Positions 10,379 through 22,600 of a stretch of DNA of 64,000 bases are shown here, piece after piece. The stretch comes from Aphanomyces cochlioides (lineage: Eukaryota > Oomycota > Saprolegniomycetes > Saprolegniales > Verrucalvaceae): the NCBI GenBank assembly GCA_019828595.1, contig JAHQRK010000041.1, positions 62,001 to 126,000 on the forward strand, given 5' to 3'. Both the position numbers and the translations under genes were made by a program. A model generated the notes under the pieces. It did no database searches, was not told the DNA's origin, and saw nothing but the letters and a program-made list of their open reading frames with translations. Numbering within the stretch: the stretch's first letter is position 1; every line of letters starts with the position of its first letter.

Positions 10379-11261
10379 TTCCATACTATCGTATACCCAC
10401 CGTGCCACACATACACTCATACAATCCTTTCCACTGCAAACAACCACCACGGACACAGACATTATGCACATCGTAACCAAACACACGTCAATCAAAACAA
10501 ACACTTTACACTCCAATCTCTCCACAAAAACACGATTCGACCAATGGACATCAAAATTTCACATGGACATGATACCCGTCTAAAATACGCGAGCAGTTCC
10601 GATTTTGACTCTTCTTCGGATCGAAATCTTGTCCGAAACAAAGTTTCGTGCGGTACATCGACTTATTGAGAGCATATCAGTCTCCTGCTCGCGCAAGGAA
10701 TGGGAGGGTATATCCTCAATACTCCGCAGAACAAATTCATAGGTTTCCATGAAACAAAAATATACCTGGTAAACACATGTTCAATCAGAATATCAATCAT
10801 ATTTCCATTCGGCACAACATTAAATTCTTTTCACTAAACAACAGCAAAGCTACACCAACTGTTTATCGTACTCAATCCATCAAGCAACATCGCTCAACTT
10901 GTTTCAAACAGTTCATATCATCTTGATTGGACTTGATTTTGTTTCACATTCTACAGAAATGGTGGTAGTGTTTTCGAGGCTTTCTGAATAGGATGTTTTT
11001 GACAGTCATGAAAGTGTATAATTCTTGTTCCATGTGCTGGTGTAGATTGTCGAAGTGAAGGTCTCGAGTTTATCAACAATGTTTTATCTGAGAGAAGCGT
11101 CGGTGTGCCTGGTGACGTAGTTTCTCTGTATAAATGTGTCGATATTCGGAGAAGCGAGTGGTGACTACGACGGTGACATGATGCACGGGTGTGATATGGA
11201 TTGTCATTGTAGGTATTGTATGAGTGTATGTTTGAAACGGTGAGGGAAGTATAGTATGGAA
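10379..11261 (+). repeat. Spacer 2 of the array (883 bp), normal orientation
   Basis: Nearly identical to 8395-9277. With the preceding tRNA pair and spacer 1 it completes one uninterrupted 1984-bp array unit (9278-11261). No gene recognised. Confidence 0.88.
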
Positions 11262-11334
11262 TCCTCTATAGCTCAGTTGGTAGAGCGTACGGCTGTTAAC
11301 CGTAAGGTCGCAGGTTCGAACCCTGCTGGAGGAG
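11262..11334 (+). tRNA. trnN(guu): tRNA-Asn (GUU)
   Basis: Identical 73-nt gene, empty target site with original flank. It starts exactly 1984 bp after the tRNA at 9278. Confidence 0.98.
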
Positions 11335-12286
11335 TTCTTTTCTCTCTTTTGCATATCCCTTCCAACTTATCGACGTGATCGCAACAAACACATCCAACTC
11401 GCAATAGCTTTCACATCAAGTCTATAGAATGAGTAGCTTCTGACATCTTTGATTAAGACGCGAGGAAAGAATGGACACGTTTTATTCTGCTGTGCACCTT
11501 TTAATGATATCATTTGTCGTGTTTGTAAATATCTCAATACTGTAATTGAGACTATCTTCACAACTATTTCAAGTCTGTGTCATTTCTGCTTTGTTGGCGC
11601 TGTCAGTCGACAAGCCAAGAAACGATTCACACAGATGCATAACAGCAATATCACACACATATGCGACAGAACTTTCTCCAGAATATGTTTGGCAGCAAGC
11701 TGCATAAAATGGTAGGAATGTTACGATTGTGGTCTTGAGATGCGGTATATGGATTGATTTCGATCGATGTTAACGTCGTGAAAATATGTCCATGTATACC
11801 ACCGAAATTTGACACAGTCCACATTGGAGACGATCACATTCTATGCAAAGAACAAGGTAATGGAGTGAGTACATCCATGTGCTATGATATTTCAAACCAA
11901 GTCAATGGAATACTTGTCTCTAGGTCGCTCTTGACGACCGTGATCCGTTGTCTAAGATATCAGTTGACAAAGTCTAAAAGACACCATATGAGTGATCTCT
12001 CCTCAAGTCCAATACAAGCCAAGTTAGCGTGGCGCACATCTGTTGCTGTCAGAGAATCGCTCATTGGAGTTTCTCTTATGTATTCTGCAATGACTTGCGC
12101 ACTAGTTGATGAGCAGCAATTTTGAGGCCATTCCACATCATATTGGAGATAAAGGACTGGTATTGGATTGGCGTGACATAGTCTTCTTATTTACGCATAT
12201 GTTGACTCGAAGAAGACATGCCGAGAATCTACACGTCAGTATTTGTATTGGTGATCAGTTATGGATATGCAAAAGAGAGAAAAGAA
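11335..12286 (+). repeat. Spacer 1 of the array (952 bp)
   Basis: Same spacer as 7381-8331, with single-base variants (for example AAAATGGTAGG where the first two copies have AAAAAGGTAGG). No gene recognised. Confidence 0.88.
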
Positions 12287-12359
12287 CTCCTCCAGCAGGG
12301 TTCGAACCTGCGACCTTACGGTTAACAGCCGTACGCTCTACCAACTGAGCTATAGAGGA
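12287..12359 (-). tRNA. trnN(guu): tRNA-Asn (GUU), rebuilt beside element B1
   Basis: Complete 73-nt gene. Its 5' end touches the first base of full-length element B1 (AGAGGA followed by AGTTTCC), so tRNA and element are divergently oriented with no bases between. All of its original 5' flank has been displaced beyond three stacked elements, about 13.6 kb away at 25984. Confidence 0.97.
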
Positions 12360-12410
12360 AGTTTCCAATTTGCCAGCTACCCGCAGTACCACTCTACGCT
12401 ATCTGACAAT

Positions 12411-15409
12411 ATGGTTGCTACCCGCTCGACCAACCCTCGTGCCCCATCTTGCTCCTCCGCGTTCTCTCCCTCGGCGTCCAGCCCCAGCGATATGGACGTC
12501 ATCGTCGTTGCTGACCCATCCCCAAGCGATACCGACATGGCGTCGTCGTTGGAAGAGGACGTCGACGATGCTTCCAACGCTTCGCATCATGACGCGTCTA
12601 CGAATCCGCTCCCTACTCCAACGCGCGTTCCGTTTCCACGTCAACGTGCAACCCCTTCGAAACCGCGCCGTTTTGAACCCTTGCCTGTGACTCGCTCGAC
12701 GAAGGCTTGCGATCCCGCGAATGATCCAACGACCTCTGACACTTGCGACGAAGCCTGGCAAGACGGCGTTCCAACCTCGGAAGATGTGCTCATGACGTCA
12801 ACGACCTTGCCCGAAGAATCTCCATCAACCACGTCCATCGTGAGTGATGGTGGCTTGCCTGGCAAGACTCCGTTGGGTTCTGTTCCTTTCGAGAATGTTC
12901 TCTCGACGAGTGATAGTGGCTTCTCGAAGACTCGCTCAAGCACCGACGTCAACATGACGACATGTCAAGGAAGATTCGAGAACAGTCCATCCCTGAGTGA
13001 AGGTCCCTTCTCGAAGAATCCCCCGAGCGACAAGTCCACTCTGGCGACAGGTCAAGATCCCATCGAGACTAGTCGCTCCATGAGTGATGGTCTCTTCTCG
13101 AAGAATCATCGGGCAAGATCTGGAACAATCGCGAACAACCCTGTGGCCAGTGTTGGTCATGGGAATACTCAAGACCAAGTCACCCATGGAAGCTTCTCGA
13201 AGTCCAACGCGAGTGAAGGTCAAACGTGTGACTCTGTCCACCATGGGACAGGGTCCGGACAAGACCAAGCCTCTGACGCACGCTTGAGTGTTGGTCTGAC
13301 GCACGACTCGGACTCTCACTCAGTCCGCCAGCCATCGTCTCAGGCTTCACCCGGATCGCATTTGGAAAACATTTCTCAATCTGGCGGAGCCCAGACACCT
13401 GGCCGTGGCCAACCCAACAACCGCCAGGCCCCCAACGACGTATGGGCCTTCCAAGCGCAACAGCGGTCTCAGTCTCCCAAGGCCATCAAGACCAAGGACG
13501 TTGCTCCTTACCAGCCCACGATGGAGGAACTCGAACCCCTCCTTCGCAAGCGTGCTGCTGGAACCCTCACGTTTGAAGACACCCTCCCGATCCAGAAGCA
13601 CTCGGCGCGCGGCATCGTCGGCTGGTTGCAGATGCCCACGGGTGCACACACGAAGACCATCGATGTTTCAGCTGCCATGGCATCGATCCTTTTCGACAAC
13701 CAAGCCCTCGGCCTCGACACTGCGATTGCTGACATTGTGAGATGCGAGAAGGACATCCCGAACCGCATGCTCAAGTGGGGTGTTGCCTCTCACGAAGCGA
13801 TGACGAAGCTGCGAGGCATCGCGTTTAAGATTCAAGTCGCTCGAGATGGCTCGTCCCAACACTTCACGATGAACGTTCCGCACGTCCTCGGCGGATTTTT
13901 CATGGACATCCCTCAAGGCCTTCAAGATCAAGACGAAGAGCGCCTGATCTTCGACGTCATGACCAAGTTGGAGCCACGCTTCCTGTGGGGCTCCTACCCC
14001 AACGTTTCCTCTTCAAGCGGTATGGCGAGCTCTCGGTACCGCCTTTACTTTGAAGGAACCTCCGTACCAACGACCATACAGCGCGACGGCCGTCTCGTCG
14101 AAGAAATTCTTTTCAAGGGCCGTTGTCTCCGCGTGTACGGTCAAGGGTGGTATTTTCGTGACAAGAACTTGGTTCGTTTGGACCTTGATGCAACGTCCCG
14201 CCAATATGGATTGAACAAGCCAGCTCCCAGCCCAACCAACCCGCCTTCTTCGACTCCCAAGGCGCCAAAACGTCGGAAAACTGCGCAAGCCAACCCTCCG
14301 CAGTGGACTGGCGTCAAGGCGTCGAGAGGCAAGCGCAAGAAGACGCAACAGCAAGTGGATTCCCCCGAGCATGGCCGCTCTTGGATTTCGCCCAACATGT
14401 TTGAAGCCCTCGACGAACGTGTGTGTGTCAACCCCGAGGAACACGTTGCTCAGTTTGGCGATTACAAGATCTCAACGATTGTACCCAAGCTGGACGTCTC
14501 GGATGACCCTCCCCACCTCCCTACGTCCGGTCAATTTGTCGGCGGCACCAAGATCCAAGATGGCGTTCCCAAGCGCATAGAAATGTCTCTTGACGAAATT
14601 CTCGCCGAACTACAAGACCTCGACACCAAGACAGCCAAAGTTCCATTGCATCTCTCAACCCAAGTCGAAGATGCAGTGACCAACAGCTCGTTCAACCTTG
14701 CCCAACTCATCAACGACGGCCGCGTCGATATGCTGTGTAGCCATCTCGAGCGTTCCCCGATTGAATTTGGCTTGCAACTGCACCGACTTTTTGATGAAGA
14801 CCGTGCATGCTTTGAGTACTTTGTGAGACAACGCCTCCTCCATCGGTGGCTTCGAGCGACTTGGGTGGAGACAAACCGTTCTCCCAGCTGTACTCATTGA
14901 CGTGGGGTGTGCGTATGACCCGCGAGCACGTTCAAGCCATCTTCAGCAACATCGAGCTATTCAAGAACATCGACTTCATCGATACTACCATTGACGGCGA
15001 CGAGATTTCCCTCCACCGCGGCGACCTGGAAGAAGTGTTGGCTGTGGCAGAAGTTCTCTTGGCCATTCATGCTCCAACGTACTACAACAGTGATGCTGCG
15101 ATCGTGGCCTCTACCAAGTACCCGGTCACTGCACTGGCTTCTCATTTGGGCTCCCGCTGTTTGTCGGGCGTATCGCTATCTGCCATATTGCTTGACACGA
15201 GCTTCGGCCTCTTGATTTGGAATATCATGGAAACGTTGTATGCCGGCGAAGACGAGAAGTCGCGATACGTCTTGACCACGATCCTGGAATTCCATGAGGC
15301 TGGCTCCCTGGACCCCACCTTCGACAACCAAGTGATGTTCCAACCCGACACTCAGACACTCATGCTGGGAGATGTTGCGAACGCAACGTCTGTCGCGTTC
15401 CGTGGCTAA
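12411..15409 (+). pseudogene. Family B ORF1, single frameshift
   Basis: The ATG at 12411 begins MVATRSTNPR, matching the intact 999-residue ORF1 of B2. One G is missing in a G-run near 14863 (TTGGGTGG against TTGGGGTGG in B2), which ends the first frame at 14900; the last ~180 codons continue in another frame to 15409. The protein has a long Ser/Thr/Pro-rich N-terminus with degenerate repeats, then the conserved core starting VWAFQAQQR. A single homopolymer base could also be a sequencing error. Confidence 0.88.
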
Positions 15410-18400
15410 GGTGGTCGCGGCCGGTCTCTTCACCAAGTTCCCCATACTCGAACTGACCACTGCCAACCTCAATGGGCTGAAAGACAACGGACATCTTGTG
15501 GCGCGGCGACTCCAAATTCCGACCCAAGCCGTTTTCTTTCAAGAAACCAAAATCAATAACATCAAACATCTCGAAACCTTCCAACTCCACCTCAACAACG
15601 AAGTAGGCGTTGGCAAATACAAGCTCTTCACCAACGATCTCCGCACTGATCGCGTCGACTCACTCAACAATCGGCGCTGCGGTGTGGCATCGTATTTCCA
15701 TGGATCCATGCCTGGATTCCTCGACCTGCAACACTTGACCACCCATGACCGACCTGGAAGATACATGGTTGTTCGAACTCAGTGGGACGGCGTTCCTGTG
15801 TACTTTCACAACGTCTATGCCCCGGTTATCGCTCACTCTCGAGCACCGTTTTTCGACGATCTGCCTCGCGACTTTGAAGACGACAGCATTCACTTTGTCG
15901 GAGGCGATTTCAACTTACCCCTGGAAGAGCATCTGGACGCGACTCGACCTCGCCAAGACCACAACGCTGGTAAGGCGGAATGCATTGCCTGGCTTTCAGC
16001 ACTTGGTGTTATCGATGCGTGGAGGATGCACCACCCCAACGAGCGCGTTTACAGCGGCCCTGGTCGAAGCAACCGCCTCGACTACCTGTTTGTGGACCAA
16101 GATATCGTCGCTCAAACGTACGCACGTTCAAGCTATTCCCCAAGCAGCTTTGCAGGCGACCACATGGAACACAAAGTGGTCCTCTCCTGCGAGCAGCGAG
16201 CTCCCGACCGAAGTTACTGGCGCCTCCCCCGTGAGCTCTTAAAGAACCCTCAAGTAGTCGCAGCGATCAAGGCCGAAGCCAATCAACTTTTGGACGAGAT
16301 GCGCGCAGACGACACTCAAAACTTTGGCGCAAAGTGGTACGGCTGGTTGAAGAGAATGAAGAAGCGTCTCCAAGTCAGTCATCGCCAGTACATTGACTCG
16401 ATGAAGTACACACTCAACAGCCTCAAGATGAAGTGGCTTACTTCCCGCCGAGCATTCGACATGGGACTCGTTGAGACATCCATTGTTAATACCGCCCGTC
16501 AAGCCCTTGACACTGCCCGCAGCGAGTACCGACAGTTCAACCTGGATCAGCAATTCGACTTTCACGCCAACGTCAACGAGCGAGGTACCAGTCACTTTTT
16601 TCGTCGACCCAAGGGGATCAAAGTGCCGCTCTCGTCCGTGACAATCAACGGTGTAACGTCGACTGACCCGTCTGAAGTCAAGGCTGGTTTTACGTCTCAT
16701 TGGAAAAACATCATGGTCACTCCAAGAGACCAACCACCGTTGAATCGGGCCCGTCGCCGAGCTATCATTCGAGCCATTACTCGACGTCTCACTCAAGAAC
16801 AGCGCGACGCTCTGGAAAGTCCTCTCACGGCGGAAGACCTGTGCGGCGCGCTCAAGTCTATGAACCCGAACAAGTCTCCTGGTTCAGACGGCTGGCCTGC
16901 AGCTTTCTTTCAAGTCTCCCCGGACGTATTCGCCCAAATCCTGCTCAAGGTGTTCAACTACCAACTCACCCATCACGGTCACCTCCTGCTCCAACAACGC
17001 CGAAGTGCAGTGGCGCTCTTGTTCAAGGCTGGAGACAGAGGCGACCCTGGCAACTATCGGCCGATTACTCTCATGTCGGTTGAAGTCAAGATTCTATCGC
17101 GGGCGCTGGCCTACCGTCTTGCACAAGTTGCCCCATACCTCGCTCACCCAAGCCAAGCTGGTTTTGTCCCTGGCCGTCGCTTGCACGACCACGTGATGCT
17201 GGTACAAGCATTGCAGACTTTCTGTACCAATGAAGACCACGACTACTACGCGACGTTTCTCGACTTTTCCAAGGCATACGATATGGTTGACCAAGGCTTT
17301 CTCTTCGACGTACTCAAGGAGATGAACATCGGTCCCACATTTGTGTCTTGGGTTCAGTTGCTTTACAATACGCCTCTGGTCCAGATCATTTTCAACGACG
17401 GTCTTGGCCCTACCATACGGCCTACCCGCGGAGTCAAGCAAGGTTGCCCCCTATCGTGCATGCTCTTCGTACTTTACCTCGAGCCACTCGGCGAAATGCT
17501 ACGCGGATCTCCTGATTTTGGTATTCCCCTTCCAAATGGAGACTCACTGACGAGCATCTACTTTGCCGACGACACGACTCTACTCTCGTCATCCCTCCAA
17601 GCGGCGGTCGAGCAAATGGCAATTGTCGAAGACTTTTGCTCTGTGTCTGGAGCTCGTCTCAACGTTGCCAAGTGCATGACTTTGGCGCTCAACAACAATC
17701 TCGATATCGAAGACATCGACGATGGTGGCCTCTTGAACGTCTTGCCGAGCGAGAAGCCAGTGAAATACCTTGGTATTCTCTTTGGCCACCGACTGCCGCG
17801 CGATTTTCAAGTCCAGCAACTGAACGACAAGTTTCTGGCTGCGTTTCAAACGTGGGGAAGTCGTGCGCGAACCATCCAAGGCCGCAAACTCATCGTATCG
17901 ACCATGTTGTTGTCGTTGTTATGGCATGTCACGGCTGCAGTGTATGTGCCTCCAACGATGGTTGCCGTTTGGCAAAGAATGGTCAACAAGTACATCCTTG
18001 GTCGGAAGACGCAAATCACCGACCATCATCGCTCAACTATTTGCCGCAAGTGGCAGTTCGATCAAAAACTCGGCCTCGGTATTCCGCATGTGGCTTCGAA
18101 GCTTCGGACTCAGCGACTGCTGCGGCTCCAACTCTTGATGCAGCCCAATTCACCCAACACATTTGCCCCATGGAAGTTGCTTGTCAAGAGACAATTTTCC
18201 CGTGTCATGAACAAGCTGTATCGCGACACCCACCCGTTCGACTTTCTCACGTACTTCCCCAACCACAGCTCCAAGTGGTTGTTTTTGTGGGAGCTGCATC
18301 CTCTTTGGCACGACATTTGGCATCAATGGGCCGCCACACCTATGGCCAAGCGAACCGCTTCGCCACCAAGCCTCGAAGAACTTTTGAACCTCCCCGTGTG

Positions 18401-19526
18401 GCTGACATCCTACCCCGCTCTGCAAGTTGGTCCTGCGGGTGCTACATCAAATGTCGTGAAGACTGCTCTGTGTCGTCGATGGTGTAGACATGCGTCTCAA
18501 AACGGTTTCCACTGCCTCAAAGACTTCTTGACACGGCAAGGGACATGGCCTACAAGAGCTGCGTTTATTGATCGACTGTCATCCAACAACCGTGCGGCAC
18601 AAGTGACGTTACAAGCGAACGGCGCGATGGGATTTGCAGCACCCGAACGTGCTGGTCAAGTTTATAGCCACCTCACCAAGATATTCGACCAAGTCCTCCG
18701 CACGTCTGGCGTTCGAACTGGAACTGCTTTGACCGATATCGATACAACAAGTCACCCTTTCAAGGCACTTTTCAAAGATCAATTGCTATCCTTCGAGCGT
18801 TGGCCCAAGCGACTCGTATCACGTTTGGCGCATCACGCCCCTTCGGATGGAAAACCGCACCCAGTGGCGACATCGTCCCGCGTCGAGCAACAAGATATTG
18901 CGACCTACGTGCGACTCATCCGCAAAACATGCCGTTGGCCGCCTCCCCTCCATGGCGACGTTTGGTTTCGACTGTTGTTCAACATGCTGCCTGTCAACTC
19001 GCGCTTGTTCTACTTGCAACCTCAGCAGCCAGACGTAATTTGCTGTGTCTATACCAATTGCGACGCACCGGAGAACCAACACCACGCCTTCCACACCTGC
19101 TCTCGCGTGTATCCCCTTTGGCGTTTTCACGCGACCGCTTGGCGATGCTTCGGTGTCAATTTCGATTGGACTGCCATCACCAACATCGACCGCTTTCAAG
19201 TCAACGAACGCGGTAGCCAGCTTCAAGACATACTGTTTGTGCTCTGGGCTCTTCTGTGTGCTTCCAACCTTCACTATATTTGGACAACGCACAACGCCGC
19301 CAAGTTCGAATCGAAGAAGCCGCCTCCGCCAGAAATTTGGCAAGAAGTCAGCTTCATCCGATGGCATGCATCGATCCGCAGATGGCTTCGCCTCCAAGAA
19401 GTTGACAGCCCTCAACGAGTGGAAGCAATATCAGCAATCAATACTTTGCATAGACAACCTGTCTATCGCCCACTGGTAGCCAAGTACCCGACTTTGCTCG
19501 CGCTCCAACCTTCAGCCCCAAATTAA
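15372..19526 (+). CDS. Family B ORF2: APE endonuclease-reverse transcriptase
   Basis: 1384 residues from an ATG that lies 38 nt inside the end of ORF1. The N-terminal APE-type endonuclease has ANLNGL, QETK (Glu58), GGDFN (Asp179), SNRLDY and AGDH (His264). The reverse transcriptase has NYRPITLMSVEVKILSRAL, motif A LDFSKAYD (Asp near 631), motif B RGVKQGCPLSC, motif C FADD (Asp near 733/734) and KYLGILFG. The C-terminal region holds a Cys/His cluster (ICCVYTNC...HHAFHTC) like zf-RVT fingers. No RNase H domain was seen. It would nick the tRNA gene and copy the element RNA at the nick. B1 has all motifs intact, though its ORF1 is frameshifted. Confidence 0.93.
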   Translation: MLRTQRLSRSVAKVVAAGLFTKFPILELTTANLNGLKDNGHLVARRLQIPTQAVFFQETKINNIKHLETFQLHLNNEVGVGKYKLFTNDLRTDRVDSLNNRRCGVASYFHGSMPGFLDLQHLTTHDRPGRYMVVRTQWDGVPVYFHNVYAPVIAHSRAPFFDDLPRDFEDDSIHFVGGDFNLPLEEHLDATRPRQDHNAGKAECIAWLSALGVIDAWRMHHPNERVYSGPGRSNRLDYLFVDQDIVAQTYARSSYSPSSFAGDHMEHKVVLSCEQRAPDRSYWRLPRELLKNPQVVAAIKAEANQLLDEMRADDTQNFGAKWYGWLKRMKKRLQVSHRQYIDSMKYTLNSLKMKWLTSRRAFDMGLVETSIVNTARQALDTARSEYRQFNLDQQFDFHANVNERGTSHFFRRPKGIKVPLSSVTINGVTSTDPSEVKAGFTSHWKNIMVTPRDQPPLNRARRRAIIRAITRRLTQEQRDALESPLTAEDLCGALKSMNPNKSPGSDGWPAAFFQVSPDVFAQILLKVFNYQLTHHGHLLLQQRRSAVALLFKAGDRGDPGNYRPITLMSVEVKILSRALAYRLAQVAPYLAHPSQAGFVPGRRLHDHVMLVQALQTFCTNEDHDYYATFLDFSKAYDMVDQGFLFDVLKEMNIGPTFVSWVQLLYNTPLVQIIFNDGLGPTIRPTRGVKQGCPLSCMLFVLYLEPLGEMLRGSPDFGIPLPNGDSLTSIYFADDTTLLSSSLQAAVEQMAIVEDFCSVSGARLNVAKCMTLALNNNLDIEDIDDGGLLNVLPSEKPVKYLGILFGHRLPRDFQVQQLNDKFLAAFQTWGSRARTIQGRKLIVSTMLLSLLWHVTAAVYVPPTMVAVWQRMVNKYILGRKTQITDHHRSTICRKWQFDQKLGLGIPHVASKLRTQRLLRLQLLMQPNSPNTFAPWKLLVKRQFSRVMNKLYRDTHPFDFLTYFPNHSSKWLFLWELHPLWHDIWHQWAATPMAKRTASPPSLEELLNLPVWLTSYPALQVGPAGATSNVVKTALCRRWCRHASQNGFHCLKDFLTRQGTWPTRAAFIDRLSSNNRAAQVTLQANGAMGFAAPERAGQVYSHLTKIFDQVLRTSGVRTGTALTDIDTTSHPFKALFKDQLLSFERWPKRLVSRLAHHAPSDGKPHPVATSSRVEQQDIATYVRLIRKTCRWPPPLHGDVWFRLLFNMLPVNSRLFYLQPQQPDVICCVYTNCDAPENQHHAFHTCSRVYPLWRFHATAWRCFGVNFDWTAITNIDRFQVNERGSQLQDILFVLWALLCASNLHYIWTTHNAAKFESKKPPPPEIWQEVSFIRWHASIRRWLRLQEVDSPQRVEAISAINTLHRQPVYRPLVAKYPTLLALQPSAPN

Positions 19527-19683
19527 CAAGCCCCAAGTATTTATTCAACAAGTCAAAAATCGCTGTACTCCAAAGCCCAAAGTAGAAAATCTGCTGAAGC
19601 ATTTGGAAGTGGGATGAGCCGTTAGTAGGCAATATTAGTATTAGTAGATATTGAAAGTCTATTAATATACCTCCCCATTGCAG

Positions 19684-19697
19684 TGAGCTATAGAGGA
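19684..19697 (-). repeat. 14-nt tRNA-Asn fragment between B1 and A3
   Basis: TGAGCTATAGAGGA on the plus strand is tRNA nucleotides 14-1. It is the target-site duplication at the 3' end of B1 and abuts the truncated 5' end of A3. Confidence 0.95.
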
Positions 19698-19698
19698 T

Positions 19699-22600
19699 GC
19701 CGGAGATCACTTGGAGCACACTGTCGTTCTCTCTACAAGTCATACACCCACGACCCGTGGCTACTGGAGGCTGCCGAGAGAGCTACTCAAAGACCCGCTC
19801 GTCATCAAAGCCATACGAGAAGAGGCATCACACCTCCTCTCTGAGATGCGTGCGGACGAATCGACAAACATGGGAGCCGTCTGGTATGGGTGGCTTAAGC
19901 GAATCAAACGACGTTTACAACAATGTCATCGCCACCACCTCCAATCCATGCAACACGAGCTCAAAAGCCTAAAACTGAGACATATATCTGCACAACGATC
20001 ATACGAAGCTGGCTTGCTCGACGAGGCTGCCGTTGATGCTACTCGGTTGGCGCTGGAAAACGCAAGAATCGAATATCGCCAATACCGCATGGATCAGCAA
20101 TTCGATTTTCATGCAAATATCAACGAACGCGGTACGAGCCACTTCTTTCGAAGGCCACAAGGACTCAAGGTTCCTATCACGACGGTCAACGTCGATGGCA
20201 TTCCCGTGTCTGATCCTACCACTATCAAAGAGAGATTCACTGCCCATTGGAAGGCAATAATGACTACCACTCGTGGCGAACAACCTCGGCTAAACCGGGC
20301 GAGGCGGAGGGCTGTCATACGGTTTATCTCCCGCAAACTCAATGATGAGCAACGCGAGGAGCTAGACAGACCTATCACAGCAGCCGAGCTGTGTAGTGCT
20401 CTCAAGACAATGAGTCCAAACAAGTCTCCTGGTCCTGATGGATGGCCAGCGGCCTTCTTCCAAGTAGCACCCGAGGCTTTCTCCGAAATCCTGGTCAGGG
20501 TCTTCAACTACCAACTTCACCACCACGGTAAACTACTCCTTCAACAAAGGCGTAGTGCTGTGGCTCTGCTCTTCAAAGCTGGTGATCGAGGCGATCCTGG
20601 AAACTACCGACCTATTGCACTCATGTCAGTGGAGGTGAAGATACTATCCCGTGCCCTCGCTTATCGCCTGGCTACAGTAGCTCCTCATCTCATTCACCCA
20701 AGTCAAGCTGGCTTTGTCCCAGGACGACGGCTGCATGACCACGTCCTGCTTGTGCAAACTTTGCAAACGTTTTGCACCAACGAAGATCACGACTACTATG
20801 CAACATTCCTTGACTTTTCGAAAGCGTACGACATGGTGGATCGAGAATTTATGCTTGATGTGCTGAGAGAAGTCAACACTGGGTGATGGTTTCATTGCGT
20901 GGGTAGCTCTTTTGTACGACTCACCTTTGGTCCAGATCATCTTCAATGGCGAGCTTGGCCCTAAGATCCGACCTACCCGAGGCGTCAAACAAGGCTGTCC
21001 TTTATCATGCCTACTGTTCGTCCTATACCTAGAACCTCTTGGTGAGATGCTCCGAGCGTCCCCACATCTTGGAATCGCTCTCCCCCACGACTCAGTTATT
21101 ACGAGTATATTCTTTGCCGACGACTCGACGTTGTTATCAAACTCGCTGCAATCTGCTGTGGAGCAAATGGCAATTGTGGAAGAGTTTTGCACGGCTTCAG
21201 GGGCCCGTCTGAATCGTTCCAAGTGCATGACCTTGGTTCTCAACGACCATCTCGATCAAGAAGACATCGAAGCAGATGGTTTGCTCAATATCGTACCAAC
21301 TGGTCAGTGTACGAAATATCTTGGTATTCTCTTTGGCCATCGACTTTCGGCTGACTCCCAACTTCAAAAACTCAACGACAAATTCATCTCGTCCTTTCAA
21401 CTATGGGGTAAACGAGCAAGGACATTGCAGGGCCGAAAGCTTATTGCCTCCACGATGTTGCTATCTATGTTGTGGCATGTAACAGCCGTTGTACCTGTGC
21501 CTCCTGCTATGGTCGTTACGTGGCAACAAATGTTAAACAAGTTCATACTTTGCCGCAAGACCCAGCTCGATGAGAGTTACCGTCCCTCAATCCATAGAAG
21601 GTGGCAGTACGACAAGCCTTTAGGCTTGGGAATCCCCCACATTGCATCGAGGCTGCGAACACAACGCCTTCTTCGTTTACAGCTCTTTATGTCTGCCGAT
21701 TCTCCTGGTGAAATCCTGGTGTGGAAGAAACTTGTACAGCGACAATTTAGCCGCACAATACATCAGTTATTCCGAGACAGTCACCCATTCGATTTTCTTT
21801 CATACTACCCAAATGCAAGCTCCAAGTGGCTTTTGCTTCGCGAGCTCCATCCACTGTGGCTTGATACTTGGAAACATTGGTCAGCCACAGACATGAGTAA
21901 GCGAATCGGCGTGCCTCCAAATCTCGACACGGTACTGAACCTCCCGGTATGGCTCACAGCCTACGACGCAATGCACTTCGGCTCTGCTAAGATGTTAGCA
22001 AATGTCGTGAAAGATGAAGACATGCGTCTCTGGTGCCGCCACGGGGCCAAAAATGGTCTCAGATGCCTGAAGGATTTCCTGACCCCACATGGTGCTTGGC
22101 CAACAGAGACCATGTTCGTGAACCGAATGTCGTCGAACAATCCAGCTGCCCAAGTTTGTCTAAACCAGGACGGAGTCATGGACTTTGCCACATTGCCCCG
22201 CACAACCGACATTTACAATCAACTCACACGAATCTTCGACAAAGTTGTTCGATCGTTTGACATTCGGCAAGGGTCGCCACTGCCTAATGTCCCGACTTGT
22301 CAACATCCGTTTACAGCCAGAATCAAGGATGCTGATTTACCTTTCGAGTCGTGGCCCAAGAAAAACGTGGTGCATTTAGCTTACCACGCCCCCCAGACTG
22401 AAGCTATACATCCTATGAAGACTACGACAAGAACTGACAAAGACATAGCAAAGTATATCCGTCTCATTCGTACTGTGTGTAATCTACCTCCACCTGTTCA
22501 AGGCGATGTATGGTTTCGATTGCACATGAAGATGTTACCCGTCAACTCGAGGTTTTCCTATATGCAGATCCAAAACCCTGACGCTATTTGTTGTGTCTAT

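Larger units (their letters stand above)
12360..19683 (+). mobile_element. Family B LINE copy B1, full length (7324 bp)
   Basis: A complete family B element: a 51-nt 5' UTR, ORF1 (one frameshift), ORF2 (open) and a 157-nt 3' UTR without ORF3. It inserted antisense to tRNA-Asn between A14 and G15 and is flanked by a 14-nt duplication (last bases of 12287-12359 and 19684-19697). It is the element nearest the tRNA in a three-element stack, so probably the youngest there. Its coding sequence looks richer in G/C-ending codons than family A. Confidence 0.94.

Noticed and set aside
7308..12359. CRISPR-like or bacterial mobile array
   Set aside because: The repeats are 73-nt tRNA genes in alternating orientation with ~0.9-kb constant spacers; nothing resembles a CRISPR.
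15539..18487. Many long antisense and shifted open frames within the LINE ORFs (for example 17636-18487)
   Set aside because: They are shadows of ORF1, ORF2 and ORF3 in other frames, without motifs of their own.
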